Shown: positions 11,677 to 20,526, numbered from the stretch's first letter. The stretch is DNA of 64,000 nucleotides from Marinobacter fuscus (GCF_003007675.1 NZ_PXNP01000097.1:62001-126000); one strand, 5' to 3'. Notes: generated by a model from the sequence alone, not told the origin. Numbers and translations are program-made.

Positions 11677-13363
11677 CATCTCCCCCCAGGACGTTGCAAA
11701 CAAGCTCCTGAGCGATGGCTTCACGCGCAGCGGCCCCGTCGCGAGCAGCTTGAGCGATCCGATTGAGGATACGCCGATGGTCGTGACGCTCGATGAACTG
11801 CGGCCGTATGAGCTTGATCCGCGCCTCACCCGCAACCCGCTTTACGACGACATCAAGGCGTCGATTCGCGAACGCGGACTCGACGCTCCCCCGCCCATCA
11901 CGCGGCGTCCAGGCGCGGATCACTACATCATCCGCAACGGCGGCAATACGCGTCTGGCGATCCTGCGCGAACTCTGGAGCGAGACACGGGACGAGCGCTT
12001 CTTCCGCATTGCCTGCCAGTTCCGGCCATGGCCAGAACGCGGAGAAATAGTTTCCTTGACGGGCCATCTCGCGGAAAACGAGCTGCACGGCGGCCTGTCG
12101 TTCATCGAGCGCGCATTGGGCGTGCAGAAAGCCCGGGAACTGTATGAAGAGGAAACCGGCAAACCCTTGTCCCAATCCGAGCTGGCACGCCGCCTCAAGG
12201 CGGACGGCTATCCCGTGCCGCAACCCCACATCAGCCGGATGCAAGAGGCCATCCAATATCTGCTGCCCGCCATCCCGACCGTGCTTTACGCCGGCCTGGG
12301 GCGGCACCAGGTCGAGCAACTGACCAGCCTGCGGCGCGCCGCCGACAGAGTCTGGTCGGCCCGCAATCGCCAGGCCCACTCCCACCTCGATTTCCCCACG
12401 TTGTTCCAGGACGTGTTGGCACTGTTCGACAGTGCGGCGGGCGGCTTCAGCGTTCAGCGCGTCCAGGACGAACTGGTCGGCCAGATGGCCGATCTGCTCG
12501 ACATGGAATACGACACGCTGCTCTTCGAGATTACCGACTCGGATCGGCGCTGGCAGGTCCTCAGCAGCGAGCCTGCCGGCGAACCCGAATCACCTCCCGC
12601 GCCAGCACCATCCCTGTCGTCGCCATCGACAGCGTCGACCGGGCAGCCATCCTCGCCCCCGCCACCGGAGCAGACATCGACGACGCCTTCGGCGCCGACA
12701 GCCGCGCCGCCCGCACCGGGTCCGGAGGAATCCGACGATGCGCAGCGTGCCACCCTGTTGCAGGAGCACATCGTATCGCCAGCCGGCACAACCGAGCGGC
12801 TGCAATCCATCCAGCGCCTGGTCGCGGATCACACCGGCGAGACGTTGCCGGATTTCGAGCGCAACGTCTTGCAGTCGATCCCGATTCAGGCAGGAAGTCT
12901 CTATCCGATTACCGACGTCTGGTACATCGAACCCGCGCTGGACGACCCCGATCGCCTGCGCACGCATATCGCGCAGTTCGCCCGCGAGATTGCCGGCGAA
13001 GCCGCTCTGCAAGACCTGGTCGAGGCGTGCCAGGAAGGCATCGGTTTTCGATGCCGGCAGCCCGAGGCCGAGCCAACACCCGATCGGCACGCCCAGGCGA
13101 CGCTGGCACTGCTGCATGCCCTGAGCACGCCTTACTTGGCGACCGATCAGTCGGTCACGAGCATCGATCTTTCGATTCTCACCGAAATGCTGGGAGCGCT
13201 TCTACAAGGTACCCCGGCAGTCACCGGAGCGCAGCAAGGCTTGCCACACAGGCTCAGCGACAACGCCCTGGTGAAACTGTTCCGCCTGCTGCGGCTTGCC
13301 CGTCGCTTGAGGGACATCGAGTCCGGCATCGCCGATGGCGACCATGCCATCACCGGATCATGA
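11669..13363 (+). CDS. parB: ParB-family partition protein, PFGI-1 class
   Basis: A 564-aa protein, longer than chromosomal ParB. The N-terminal ParB/Srx-like domain (DELRPYELDPRLTRNP, IRNGGNTRLAILREL) is followed by a helix-turn-helix region, SQSELARRLKADGYPVPQPHISR. A Pro/Ser/Thr-rich linker spans about residues 315-355, then comes a second helical domain. The start at 11669 was chosen over the ATG at 11663, which touches the ribosome site. Members of this class (TIGR03764) are specific to ICEs and pair with ParA. The next gene begins 11 bp downstream. Confidence 0.9.
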   Translation: MPDISPQDVANKLLSDGFTRSGPVASSLSDPIEDTPMVVTLDELRPYELDPRLTRNPLYDDIKASIRERGLDAPPPITRRPGADHYIIRNGGNTRLAILRELWSETRDERFFRIACQFRPWPERGEIVSLTGHLAENELHGGLSFIERALGVQKARELYEEETGKPLSQSELARRLKADGYPVPQPHISRMQEAIQYLLPAIPTVLYAGLGRHQVEQLTSLRRAADRVWSARNRQAHSHLDFPTLFQDVLALFDSAAGGFSVQRVQDELVGQMADLLDMEYDTLLFEITDSDRRWQVLSSEPAGEPESPPAPAPSLSSPSTASTGQPSSPPPPEQTSTTPSAPTAAPPAPGPEESDDAQRATLLQEHIVSPAGTTERLQSIQRLVADHTGETLPDFERNVLQSIPIQAGSLYPITDVWYIEPALDDPDRLRTHIAQFAREIAGEAALQDLVEACQEGIGFRCRQPEAEPTPDRHAQATLALLHALSTPYLATDQSVTSIDLSILTEMLGALLQGTPAVTGAQQGLPHRLSDNALVKLFRLLRLARRLRDIESGIADGDHAITGS

Positions 13364-13374
13364 GAGGCGTAGCC

Positions 13375-13935
13375 ATGTCCGGACCTCACCCACTTAACCA
13401 GGCAGTGATCGCCCAGGCACTTCATGATCTACGCAACGGCCAGTTGCGCCGGGCCAAGTCGATGGGGTTCGACGACAAGGATCTGGATGCCCTCAAGCAT
13501 CCCGCGATGGCCAGCGTGCTGGCCAACGCCAACGTGTCGTGGTGCTCGGTAGTCGTCAACCGCGATGTGCTGCGTCGTCTGCTGCACCAGGTAGAAGACG
13601 TCACCGAGGAGGTGGTGAAGATCGATCGGCTACTGCGCCTGGGCGCCAGCACGGAGCTGATCAGCAAATTCTTCGGCTTGACCCACCAGGAGATCGCCTT
13701 GCGTCGCAGTGTCATCGGCCTGCCGAAACGCAAGGGGCGGCATCCGGTATTGACCGAGGAACAGGACACCGACCTGTGGAAGCGCTGGTCCTCGACAGTG
13801 AAGGAGCAGGAAGTCGACAGCAACGACGACATGGGAATGCTGGGCGTCGCGGCGGATCTCGCCGAGGCCACTGGGCTGCCTCTGTCCGTGATCTGGAATG
13901 CCTTGCGCGGATGGATCGATGAAGGGCTGACCTGA
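13375..13935 (+). CDS. DUF2857 domain protein
   Basis: A 186-aa protein with the DUF2857 pattern. It has an N-terminal helical part (MSGPHPLNQAVIAQALHDL), then RLLRLGASTELISKFFGLTH, which looks like a helix-turn-helix, and VIGLPKRKGRHPVLTEEQ. Function is unknown; a DNA-binding role in replication or partition is plausible from the fold and neighbours. Its stop overlaps the next start (TGATG), so translation is coupled to the replication gene. Confidence 0.82.
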   Translation: MSGPHPLNQAVIAQALHDLRNGQLRRAKSMGFDDKDLDALKHPAMASVLANANVSWCSVVVNRDVLRRLLHQVEDVTEEVVKIDRLLRLGASTELISKFFGLTHQEIALRRSVIGLPKRKGRHPVLTEEQDTDLWKRWSSTVKEQEVDSNDDMGMLGVAADLAEATGLPLSVIWNALRGWIDEGLT

Positions 13936-15140
13936 TGACGGATGGGCCACACCCTACGCGCGGCCCCGTCCGGCTGGGCGAGCTGTTCGAGCAGGCGCTC
14001 GGCCAACTGGCACCTCAACAGCCGCCGCCGGCCCCATCTGCAGTCTCACCACCGACCGACGGCTTTCTCTATAGTGGCAATCGACACGACAGCGTGCCGC
14101 GTGCATTGCTGCTGGACCGGCGCCTGACACCGCTTGAACGCAACGGCTGGCAGGTGTTCCGCCTGATGCTGGCGGACGACGGCATCACCGCCATGCCCAC
14201 CTACGACCAGCTTGCGCCTTGGCTGGCCTCCATGCCTTGTGCCGAGAGGGCATCGCACGAGACGGTGGCCCGAGCGCTGACCGTGCTGCGACTGACGCGC
14301 TGGATCAGCCTGGTGCGGCGCCGGCGTGATCCCAGAAGCGGGCGCATTCAGGGCAACCTCTACGTCCTGCACGACGAACCGCTCACCCCTTACGAAGCCA
14401 TCCAGCTCGATGCCGATTATCTGGAGTTGGTCAGCCAGGCACTGACGCATGCCAGCAAATCCGTCCAGCGCGTGGGCGCGACCACCCTGCAGGAGTTGAC
14501 GCAAGACCCCATGCTCAGCGGCCGAGTGCTGCCGAGTCGCCTGGAGATTCTGTCACAGCGGCTGTCAGCGCAGGGCTGGAACGGCACATCGAGTTATCCA
14601 CAGGGCGGCGGCGAACACGATTCCGAAGACGGCTCCGACGACCGTCTTCGGAATCTGGCGAACCTCTCTTCGGATTCCGAAGCAGGCCGGAAAAGCCCGG
14701 AAAACGGCGCACTTCGGAATCCGAAGTCGGACCGTACAGTACGTATAAAAGAAAGTATTAAAGAAGTACGTACAGTACCGCGCGCGCAAGAAGAACGTCA
14801 GCAACTGCAGTTGCCCAGGCGCTTCCTGGCGCTGAAGGCGGAGCAGCAGAACGGCGCGCTGGCCGCGATGCAGTCAGTGGATCACGATCTGCGGCAAGCC
14901 CTGCTGGACGAATGGGATGCACGTTGCGCCTCCACGACGATCCGCAATCCCACCGGCTACCTGTTCGGCATCATTCAGAAAGCCTTACGGGGAGAATTTC
15001 GCACCTGGGCTGCACAGAAGGCGCCTGCGGCGCCAGTCAACAGGACACCAGAGCCCGATCCGCCGCCCGCCACACCTGCTGATGCGGAAGTCGCGAAAGC
15101 TCATCTGGCGCGCCTGCAGGAACTGTTGCGCTCGACCTGA
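13935..15140 (+). CDS. STY4528-type pathogenicity-island replication protein
   Basis: A 401-aa protein. The N-terminal domain (DRRLTPLERNGWQVFRLML...ASHETVARALTVLRLTRWI) is a winged helix typical of replication initiators. A low-complexity linker (about residues 215-285) is followed by a helical C-terminal domain (PRRFLALKAEQQNGALAAM, NPTGYLFGIIQKALRGEF). STY4528-family proteins are linked to replication of SPI-7-type islands. The linker is encoded by repeat-rich, partly AT-rich DNA that looks like an origin, listed separately. It is followed by a 358-bp gap with two palindromes. Confidence 0.85.
   Translation: MTDGPHPTRGPVRLGELFEQALGQLAPQQPPPAPSAVSPPTDGFLYSGNRHDSVPRALLLDRRLTPLERNGWQVFRLMLADDGITAMPTYDQLAPWLASMPCAERASHETVARALTVLRLTRWISLVRRRRDPRSGRIQGNLYVLHDEPLTPYEAIQLDADYLELVSQALTHASKSVQRVGATTLQELTQDPMLSGRVLPSRLEILSQRLSAQGWNGTSSYPQGGGEHDSEDGSDDRLRNLANLSSDSEAGRKSPENGALRNPKSDRTVRIKESIKEVRTVPRAQEERQQLQLPRRFLALKAEQQNGALAAMQSVDHDLRQALLDEWDARCASTTIRNPTGYLFGIIQKALRGEFRTWAAQKAPAAPVNRTPEPDPPPATPADAEVAKAHLARLQELLRST
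14594..14778. other. Candidate replication origin inside the replication gene
   Basis: It opens with TTATCCACA (14594-14602), a perfect DnaA box. Next come gattccgaagacgg / ccgtcttcggaatc (14619-14632 / 14642-14655, a 14-bp inverted repeat). Two 15-bp palindromes share the same ttccgaag core (14668-14682 and 14712-14726). An AT-rich block (14744-14765) is flanked by gtacagtacgta and tacgtacagtac. DnaA box, iteron-like repeats and a melting region are the usual parts of an origin. The DNA encodes only a protein linker, so it was free to evolve. Inferred, not proven. Confidence 0.55.
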
Positions 15141-15498
15141 CACGCCCGCGAGCCGGCACGGCGTCGAGAGTCATCAGCCCGGAAGCTGCTCTGCAATGTC
15201 CAAGGTGTTCCACCGTCGCCTATACCCCGGGTATAGCGGAACACACCGCCTTCCGCCCGCAGCGGCCCTGATCCACACCGTGCTCCCCCGGCAGCATCCA
15301 CTGAGCGCCATGGACGCCTATACCCCGGGTATAGCGCAACACGCAGCCTTCCGGTGCGGCATCGCAACGGTGCTTCCGAACGATGCGCGCGGCTGGCCGC
15401 TCCGACAAATCAGGCAAGCGGCGGGTTCGGTTTGATGACTGACGGCCTTCCGGCCAACCCGGATGCTGACGACTCATTCATCACCGAGAGTCGTCACC
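15141..15498. repeat. Intergenic region with two 17-bp palindromes
   Basis: The 358-bp gap after the replication gene holds two copies of the perfect palindrome ctataccccgggtatag (15220-15236 and 15318-15334), 98 bp apart. The shared context is longer (cgc before; cg then aacac after). Such sites could be operators, ParB-binding (parS-like) sites or iterons. No coding frame here looks real. Confidence 0.7.
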
Positions 15499-16287
15499 AT
15501 GGCCCAAGAGAACAATGCCACCGAATCCCTTCAGTTGAACCTGGGATCGCTGCGCAGCGCGATGTCCCTGACCCTGCACACCCACCATGCGTCCCGCATC
15601 TGGCATGGCCGCGCCCCGGCCGAAGGCAGGCCCGGCATCATCGGCCTCAACGGCTTTGTCTCCATCATGAACAAGCTCAAGCGCGGTGCCGAACAGGACG
15701 ACCCCTATTCGGACTGGTGGATGCTGCGCATCGAGGACAAGCTATCCACCACCAAGGAACAGCTCCAGACCCTGCGTCAGCAAGTAGACCAGGCACTGGC
15801 CGGCGTGCCGCCTGCGTTGAGCCTGGGCGAGAACCTCAACGTCCAGCCGGTCAAGCTGCCGCTGTTCGTGTCCTCGCAGTTGGGCTTCATGGCGGTGTAT
15901 CTGCTGGCGGACTACGACGATCTTGCCCGACGTCTGATCCTGGCCCACCACACCGCGCTGATCGATCGCTCGACACTCGAACGCTGGCTCAACGACGGCG
16001 CGCACTCATTGCGCAGCCTGTTCTCGCTGGCGCAGCAGTACCGGTATTCCGGCACCACGCGCGACGACTTCGCGGCGAAGAATGCCGCAGCACGGGCGGC
16101 GCTGGAAAAGTACGGTGAATTGCCCCAGGACGTGCTCGAAGGTACCCGGCGCAGCCGCTTCGCGCCGCCGATCGCACGCCGTGGCCTGCAGCAGCGCACC
16201 GCCCCCGAAACCGAACCAGCCAGCGAGCCGGATGCTGCGGCAGACCCCGCCGAAGCAGCCTCATCCGACGAGGGTGAGTCAGCATGA
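15499..16287 (+). CDS. PFL_4669-type ICE protein (TIGR03761)
   Basis: A 262-aa protein of a family found only in this ICE class. Recognisable stretches are SLTLHTHHASRIWHGR and IIGLNGFVSIMNKLKRGAE near the N-terminus, then DDPYSDWWMLRIEDKL and PVKLPLFVSSQLGFMAVYL. The C-terminus is an Ala/Glu/Pro-rich tail. No catalytic motif is known to me. It sits between the replication gene and ssb and overlaps the next gene by 4 bp (ATGA). Probably takes part in ICE DNA processing. Confidence 0.82.
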   Translation: MAQENNATESLQLNLGSLRSAMSLTLHTHHASRIWHGRAPAEGRPGIIGLNGFVSIMNKLKRGAEQDDPYSDWWMLRIEDKLSTTKEQLQTLRQQVDQALAGVPPALSLGENLNVQPVKLPLFVSSQLGFMAVYLLADYDDLARRLILAHHTALIDRSTLERWLNDGAHSLRSLFSLAQQYRYSGTTRDDFAAKNAAARAALEKYGELPQDVLEGTRRSRFAPPIARRGLQQRTAPETEPASEPDAAADPAEAASSDEGESA

Positions 16288-16814
16288 CAGTACGCGAACC
16301 GAACCAACGCCGGCACTTCCAGCCCCTGGAACAGGCGGACTTCATCCAGTTGGAACAGGCGGGCTATCTAAAAGGCCTTTTAAGGGCTTTTAAGGGTAAA
16401 GGGGATCTCGAAGACTGGGTCAACCGGTGTCACGCGCTCAGGGATGAGTTGATTGACCTGGCGCAGCGGCGCGTGCTGGCGCAGGCGCGAGGCTATCCCT
16501 TCCGTCTGCTGTCCATTGAACTGGCCCAGCAGCGTACCGGCGCAGGCACGACCTTTCTGCGCTGGCGCAAGCACGACCGCTCGGCGATGGGCGTCGCCCT
16601 CTGGCAGGAGGTCATGGCCTCCACGGCCACGCCGGTGAATCTGCTGGAGGATCTGCTCGCGCTGGAACAGCAGCGCATCGCGTTGAACATGCAGATCAGT
16701 CTGCTGCATACCCTCGGCCGGCAGGCCCAGGACTGCGCCGGCAAGATGGCCCAGGCCGAGGACGCTTATCTGCGCCGGCTCAAATCCATTCCCGCCGCAA
16801 TGCACGATCGGTGA
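16284..16814 (+). CDS. DUF3158 family protein
   Basis: A 176-aa, mostly helical protein matching the DUF3158 pattern: FQPLEQADFIQLEQAGYLKGL, the central FRLLSIELAQQRTGAGTTFLRWR, and a C-terminal LEQQRIALNMQISLLHTLGRQA. Function is unknown. The family lies between the PFL_4669-type gene and ssb in related ICEs. The start overlaps the upstream stop by 4 bp. Confidence 0.82.
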   Translation: MTVREPNQRRHFQPLEQADFIQLEQAGYLKGLLRAFKGKGDLEDWVNRCHALRDELIDLAQRRVLAQARGYPFRLLSIELAQQRTGAGTTFLRWRKHDRSAMGVALWQEVMASTATPVNLLEDLLALEQQRIALNMQISLLHTLGRQAQDCAGKMAQAEDAYLRRLKSIPAAMHDR

Positions 16815-16887
16815 TTGCGCCAGGCATCCCAGCACGCGCCCGGGGCCGGCTTGGCACGGGCATTTCAACCACCACGGAGATCACAAC

Positions 16888-17289
16888 ATGAGCACGCATT
16901 TTTCTGGAGAAGGCAACATCGGCTCGCCGCCCGAGTACCGCGAGTTCCCGAATGGCAACGACGAACCCAGTCGCCTGCTGCGCCTGAACGTCTATTTCGA
17001 CAACCCGGTGCCCAAGAAGGACGGCACCTTCGAGGACCGTGGTGGCTTCTGGGCGCCGGTCGAAATCTGGCACCGCGATGCCGAGCACTGGAAGGATCTG
17101 TACCAGAAAGGCATGCGCGTTCTGGTCATCGGCCGCATGGAGCGCGAACCCTGGGAGGACAAGGATGAGAAGCCGCGCGAGACCTGGCAGATCAATGCGC
17201 GCAGCGTCGGCATCCTGCCGTACCGGATCGAGTCGGTCACGCTCAGCCCGAAGCCGACATCAGCGGAGCAGCCGCCACCGTCGGAGTAG
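16888..17289 (+). CDS. ssb: ICE single-stranded DNA-binding protein
   Basis: A 133-aa OB-fold SSB of the ICE type. It has SRLLRLNVYFDNPVPKKDG, then GFWAPVEIWHRDAEHW, YQKGMRVLVIGRMEREPW and WQINARSVGILPYRI. The aromatic residues (F, W, Y) on these strands are expected to stack on DNA. It lacks the acidic C-terminal tip of host SSB (DDDIPF), ending instead in PPPSE, so it may not recruit the same partners. Probably coats transferred or replicating ICE strands. It stands 73 bp after the DUF3158 gene with its own ggag site. Confidence 0.88.
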   Translation: MSTHFSGEGNIGSPPEYREFPNGNDEPSRLLRLNVYFDNPVPKKDGTFEDRGGFWAPVEIWHRDAEHWKDLYQKGMRVLVIGRMEREPWEDKDEKPRETWQINARSVGILPYRIESVTLSPKPTSAEQPPPSE

Positions 17290-17303
17290 GCGCATCTCCA
17301 GGG

Positions 17304-17323
17304 GCGAGCCTACCGAGGCTCGC
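17304..17323 (+). terminator. Weak hairpin after ssb
   Basis: gcgagcc / ggctcgc stem with a 6-base loop, followed by tccgtcttcctgtctt. It is T-rich but has no long T run. It could partly terminate the operon before topB; the remaining 240 bp before topB hold no clear gene. Confidence 0.4.
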
Positions 17324-17563
17324 TCCGTCTTCCTGTCTTCGGGAAGCGAGGTTCCACCAACATCCACCGCGTTTTCGCGCGCCCAGCGCAAGAAGCTCCA
17401 GTACACATCAACACTTCGCACGCCCAACGCCCCCGGTCGGATATGCCGCCGTTTCCGTGATCAAAGCGGGTGCCTGCACATTCCTCTTGTTTGCGGTGAG
17501 GTTCGCAACATCCAGACATGCTGCTGCCCAGATACATCGGCAATGTGATTTGGATGGACAGGC

Positions 17564-19573
17564 ATGCGGCTATTTCTCTGCGAAAAACCTTCGCAAGGCA
17601 AGGACATCGGGCGCCTGTTGGGCGCAAGGCAGCGCGGCAATGGTTGCCTCAACGGCCCCGGCGTTGTCGTGACGTGGTGCATTGGCCACCTTGTCGAAGC
17701 CGCGCCGCCGGAAGCCTATGACGAACAGCTCAAGCGCTGGACGATCGAGCAACTTCCCATTATTCCCCAGCACTGGCGGGTTGAGGTCAAACCCAAGACC
17801 GCAGCGCAATTCAAGGTCGTCAAAGACCTTCTGAGCAAGGCGACCGGACTGGTCATCGCCACCGACGCCGATCGCGAAGGCGAACTGATTGCGCGCGAGA
17901 TCATCGATCTCTGTGGCTATCGCGGCCCCATTCAACGGCTGTGGTTGTCAGCACTGAACGACGCCTCGATCCATGCCGCGCTCGGCAAGCTGAAGCCTTC
18001 GGGCGACACGCTGCCCATGTATCACTCGGCGCTGGCGCGCTCCAGAGCGGACTGGCTGGTGGGGATGAACCTGAGCCGCCTGTTCACCCTCCTGGGGCGC
18101 CGGGCCGGCTATGACGGCGTGCTGTCGGTCGGACGCGTGCAGACCCCCACGCTCAGACTGGTGGTCGATCGCGATCGTGAAATCGCGGCCTTCGTCTCCG
18201 TCCCGTTCTGGTCCATCGAAGTGGCGCTGTCCTGCACAGGCCAGACATTCACCGCGCAGTGGCTGCCGCCATCGGCCAGTACCGACGATGCAGGCCGTTG
18301 CCTGCAGGAGCCTGTTGCGCAGCAGGCGGTGCAGCGCATCCGCGCCGCTGGCGCTGCTCAGATGGTATCGGTCGAGACCGAACGCATGCGCGAAGGCGCG
18401 CCATTGCCGTTTGATCTCGGCACCTTGCAGGAAGTGTGTTCCAAGCAGTTCGGCCTCGATGTCCAGGAGACGCTAGAGATCGCCCAATCCCTGTACGAGA
18501 CGCACAAGGCCACCACCTATCCACGTAGCGACTCCGGCTATCTTCCCGAAAGCATGCATGCCGAAGCGCCCACGGTGCTCGACAGTCTGCTCAAGACCGA
18601 TCCGAGCCTGCGCCCGATCATCGACCAGCTCGACCGCACCCAGCACTCGCGCGCCTGGAACGACGCCAAGGTATCGGCCCACCACGGCATCATCCCCACG
18701 CTCGAACCCGCCAACCTGTCGGCGATGAGCGAGAAGGAACTGGCCGTCTACCGCCTGATCCGCGCCCACTACCTGGCGCAATTTCTTCCGCCGCACGAGT
18801 TCGACCGCACGACAGCAAGGTTCTCTTGCGGCGACCAGACATTGCAGGCCGTGGGCAAGCACGTAGTCGTGCCGGGTTGGCGCCTGGTACTGGCCGAGCC
18901 GCAACCCGACGATGCCGGCGATGACGCCGCACCCCGCAGCCAGGTGCTGCCAGCGCTACACCAAGGGCTGGCGTGCCAGGTGGCTGGGGTCGATCTGAAG
19001 GCGCTCAAGACGCTGCCGCCGCGCCCGTACACCCAAGGTGAGTTGGTCAAGGCGATGAAAAGCGTCGCCAAACTGGTGTCAGACCCACGCCTGAAACAGA
19101 AGCTGAAAGATTCCGTGGGCATCGGCACCGAAGCGACCCGCGCCAATATCATCGGCGGCCTGCTGAACCGTGGCTACCTGATCAAGAAAGGACGGGCCAT
19201 CCGCGCCTCGGATGCCGCCTTCACGCTCATCGACACCGTGCCCGCCGCGATCGCCGATCCCGGCACAACCGCGGTGTGGGAACAGGCGCTCGACATGATC
19301 GAAACCGGACAGCTCGCGCTCGATACCTTCATCGACAAGCAGGCGGCCTGGGTCACGCAGTTGATTGCGCAGTACCGTGGCACCTCGCTGTCCATCAAGA
19401 TTCCCGAGGGGCCAGCATGCCCGCAGTGTGGCGGTGCCACGCGCCAGCGCAGCGGCAAGAGCGGTCCATTCTGGTCCTGCGCGAAATACCCCGACTGCAA
19501 GGGAACGCTGCCCATCGAATCGGGCAAGCGTGCCGCGCCGCGCAAGCGCCGCGGTGGCCCGAAGGCCTCCTGA
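17564..19573 (+). CDS. topB: DNA topoisomerase III
   Basis: A 669-aa type IA topoisomerase that relaxes and decatenates DNA by single-strand passage. The N-terminal TOPRIM domain starts MRLFLCEKPSQGKDIGRLLG and has the acidic triad in IATDADREGELIAREI. The catalytic tyrosine is in KATTYPRSDSGYL (about residue 320). The C-terminus keeps one CxxCGG zinc-ribbon-like motif (CPQCGGATRQRS...FWSCAKYPDC). ICE-encoded TopB supports conjugative replication or ICE stability. It stands alone between ssb and a decayed region. Confidence 0.95.
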   Translation: MRLFLCEKPSQGKDIGRLLGARQRGNGCLNGPGVVVTWCIGHLVEAAPPEAYDEQLKRWTIEQLPIIPQHWRVEVKPKTAAQFKVVKDLLSKATGLVIATDADREGELIAREIIDLCGYRGPIQRLWLSALNDASIHAALGKLKPSGDTLPMYHSALARSRADWLVGMNLSRLFTLLGRRAGYDGVLSVGRVQTPTLRLVVDRDREIAAFVSVPFWSIEVALSCTGQTFTAQWLPPSASTDDAGRCLQEPVAQQAVQRIRAAGAAQMVSVETERMREGAPLPFDLGTLQEVCSKQFGLDVQETLEIAQSLYETHKATTYPRSDSGYLPESMHAEAPTVLDSLLKTDPSLRPIIDQLDRTQHSRAWNDAKVSAHHGIIPTLEPANLSAMSEKELAVYRLIRAHYLAQFLPPHEFDRTTARFSCGDQTLQAVGKHVVVPGWRLVLAEPQPDDAGDDAAPRSQVLPALHQGLACQVAGVDLKALKTLPPRPYTQGELVKAMKSVAKLVSDPRLKQKLKDSVGIGTEATRANIIGGLLNRGYLIKKGRAIRASDAAFTLIDTVPAAIADPGTTAVWEQALDMIETGQLALDTFIDKQAAWVTQLIAQYRGTSLSIKIPEGPACPQCGGATRQRSGKSGPFWSCAKYPDCKGTLPIESGKRAAPRKRRGGPKAS

Positions 19574-20116
19574 AAGACAGAGAACCCGTCGTCGCGTTGA
19601 CCACCCCCGGCAACGTGACCACCGCCCCGCAGCCCTGCGAGGCTCCCAGCACGCGATACCTTCTGTTGCGGTGTGCGCGCCCCTTGCGAGGGGCGAGAAG
19701 GCCTTTTTTCCTCGAATCACGCACCGCGTATTCCCTCGATCAGTAACAGTCCCGCCCGCTGCGAAGGGTCTCCTGATGCCTTGCCTGCCATGGGGGTCGA
19801 GGCATCAGGAGACCCTTCAGGGTTGGCGGTATTCGACACCGGCGCCCACCGGTGAAAAGAACGGGCTCCCTTTGTGCGCGGATGTGCGCCAGACGATGCC
19901 GGCCCCAACCACGACAAGGGCCGGGTGAATGCTGAGACAGCGAACGGTTCCACCGACGACCGCAACCTGAACCAGTACACGGGTGGTTTCCTCCTCCAAG
20001 CCGAAGGCGGCCAGCCTTCGGCGTGTTTTCTCCTGCGCATCCGCCATGACGACCCGGCAATTCTGCCTCGGTCACACGAACAGGAGACACCCGAACGAAT
20101 CCTCAACCACAAGCCG
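19574..20116. other. Decayed intergenic region after topB
   Basis: No complete gene is visible in these 543 bp. It contains hairpins cgcccc-ttgcga-ggggcg (19678-19695, followed by a gcctttttt stretch) and gccgaaggc-ggcca-gccttcggc (20000-20022, followed by gtgttttc), both terminator-like. It also holds the long inverted repeat listed next. It leads into the methyltransferase remnant. Confidence 0.5.
19763..19818. repeat. 18-bp perfect inverted repeat with 20-bp loop
   Basis: gaagggtctcctgatgcc (19763-19780) is repeated exactly in reverse complement at 19801-19818, with a 20-base spacer that includes ccatggggg. It is too long and lacks a T tract for a simple terminator. It could be a nicking or origin site, the trace of an excised element, or a strong attenuator. 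Confidence 0.8.
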
Positions 20117-20236
20117 GCCGCCGAGGCGCCGCGCTACAAGGCGATTGGCAATTCGATGGCGGTGCCGTGCATGGCCTGGCTGGGCCGGCGCCTGCTGCAG
20201 ACTCTGGACAACGCGGGGCGCACGACTGCGCATTGA
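20117..20236 (+). pseudogene. C-terminal remnant of a cytosine-C5 DNA methyltransferase
   Basis: The frame reads AAEAPRYKAIGNSMAVPCMAWLGRRL then stops. This is the hallmark C-terminal end of phage and island C5 methyltransferases (YKALGNSMAVP-x-x-x-W-x-G-x-R). Nothing upstream in this frame resembles the catalytic PCQ or ENV motifs, so only about 40 codons survive. It implies that the element once carried a complete dcm-like gene here, deleted from its 5' side. Confidence 0.75.
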
Positions 20237-20280
20237 TCAGCGACACCACGCAACGGCAGGCGCATTGTCGGGCCTGCATC

Positions 20281-20405
20281 GCTGATTCGTCAGCCGTTGC
20301 CAGCAGCCAGGGTCGTGCAGGCTGCGTCGCGGACCCTCCGCGCCGACCGTCCTTGTCCGCATCGCATCGTGCCGCGGACACGCGCCCATTCCGGGCGTCG
20401 ATGCT
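20281..20405 (+). ncRNA. Structured leader element, copy A
   Basis: Five consecutive hairpins: P1 gctga-ttcg-tcagc (20281), P2 gcagcc/ggctgc (20303/20320), P3 cgcgga/tccgcg (20328/20337), P4 gtccgc/gcggac (20355/20374), P5 cgccc/gggcg (20383/20393). The P4 loop has GCATC and P5 is followed by GATGC (20400-20404), able to form a pseudoknot. Stems differ from the other copies but still pair. It precedes the GHKL ATPase gene by about 120 bp. Confidence 0.75.
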
Positions 20406-20526
20406 GCTTCTCCCTCGGGCCGACCGGCCCATTCCCCTTCCCACCGGCATCCGCCTGTTCAGTGCCCCGTCGCACCGGGCAGCGCTGTGCCTGTCCGGTG
20501 CAAACCATTATCCAAGGAGTCATCTC

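Noticed and set aside
15220..15334. CRISPR array
   Set aside because: Only two repeats, both palindromic, 98 bp apart, with no further units and no cas genes in the window.
17310..17627. Minus-strand frames between ssb and topB
   Set aside because: One stretch (VDVYWSFLRWARENAVDVGG) looks partly protein-like, but the frames have no start, no ribosome site and overlap the topB start. Kept only as a possible remnant.
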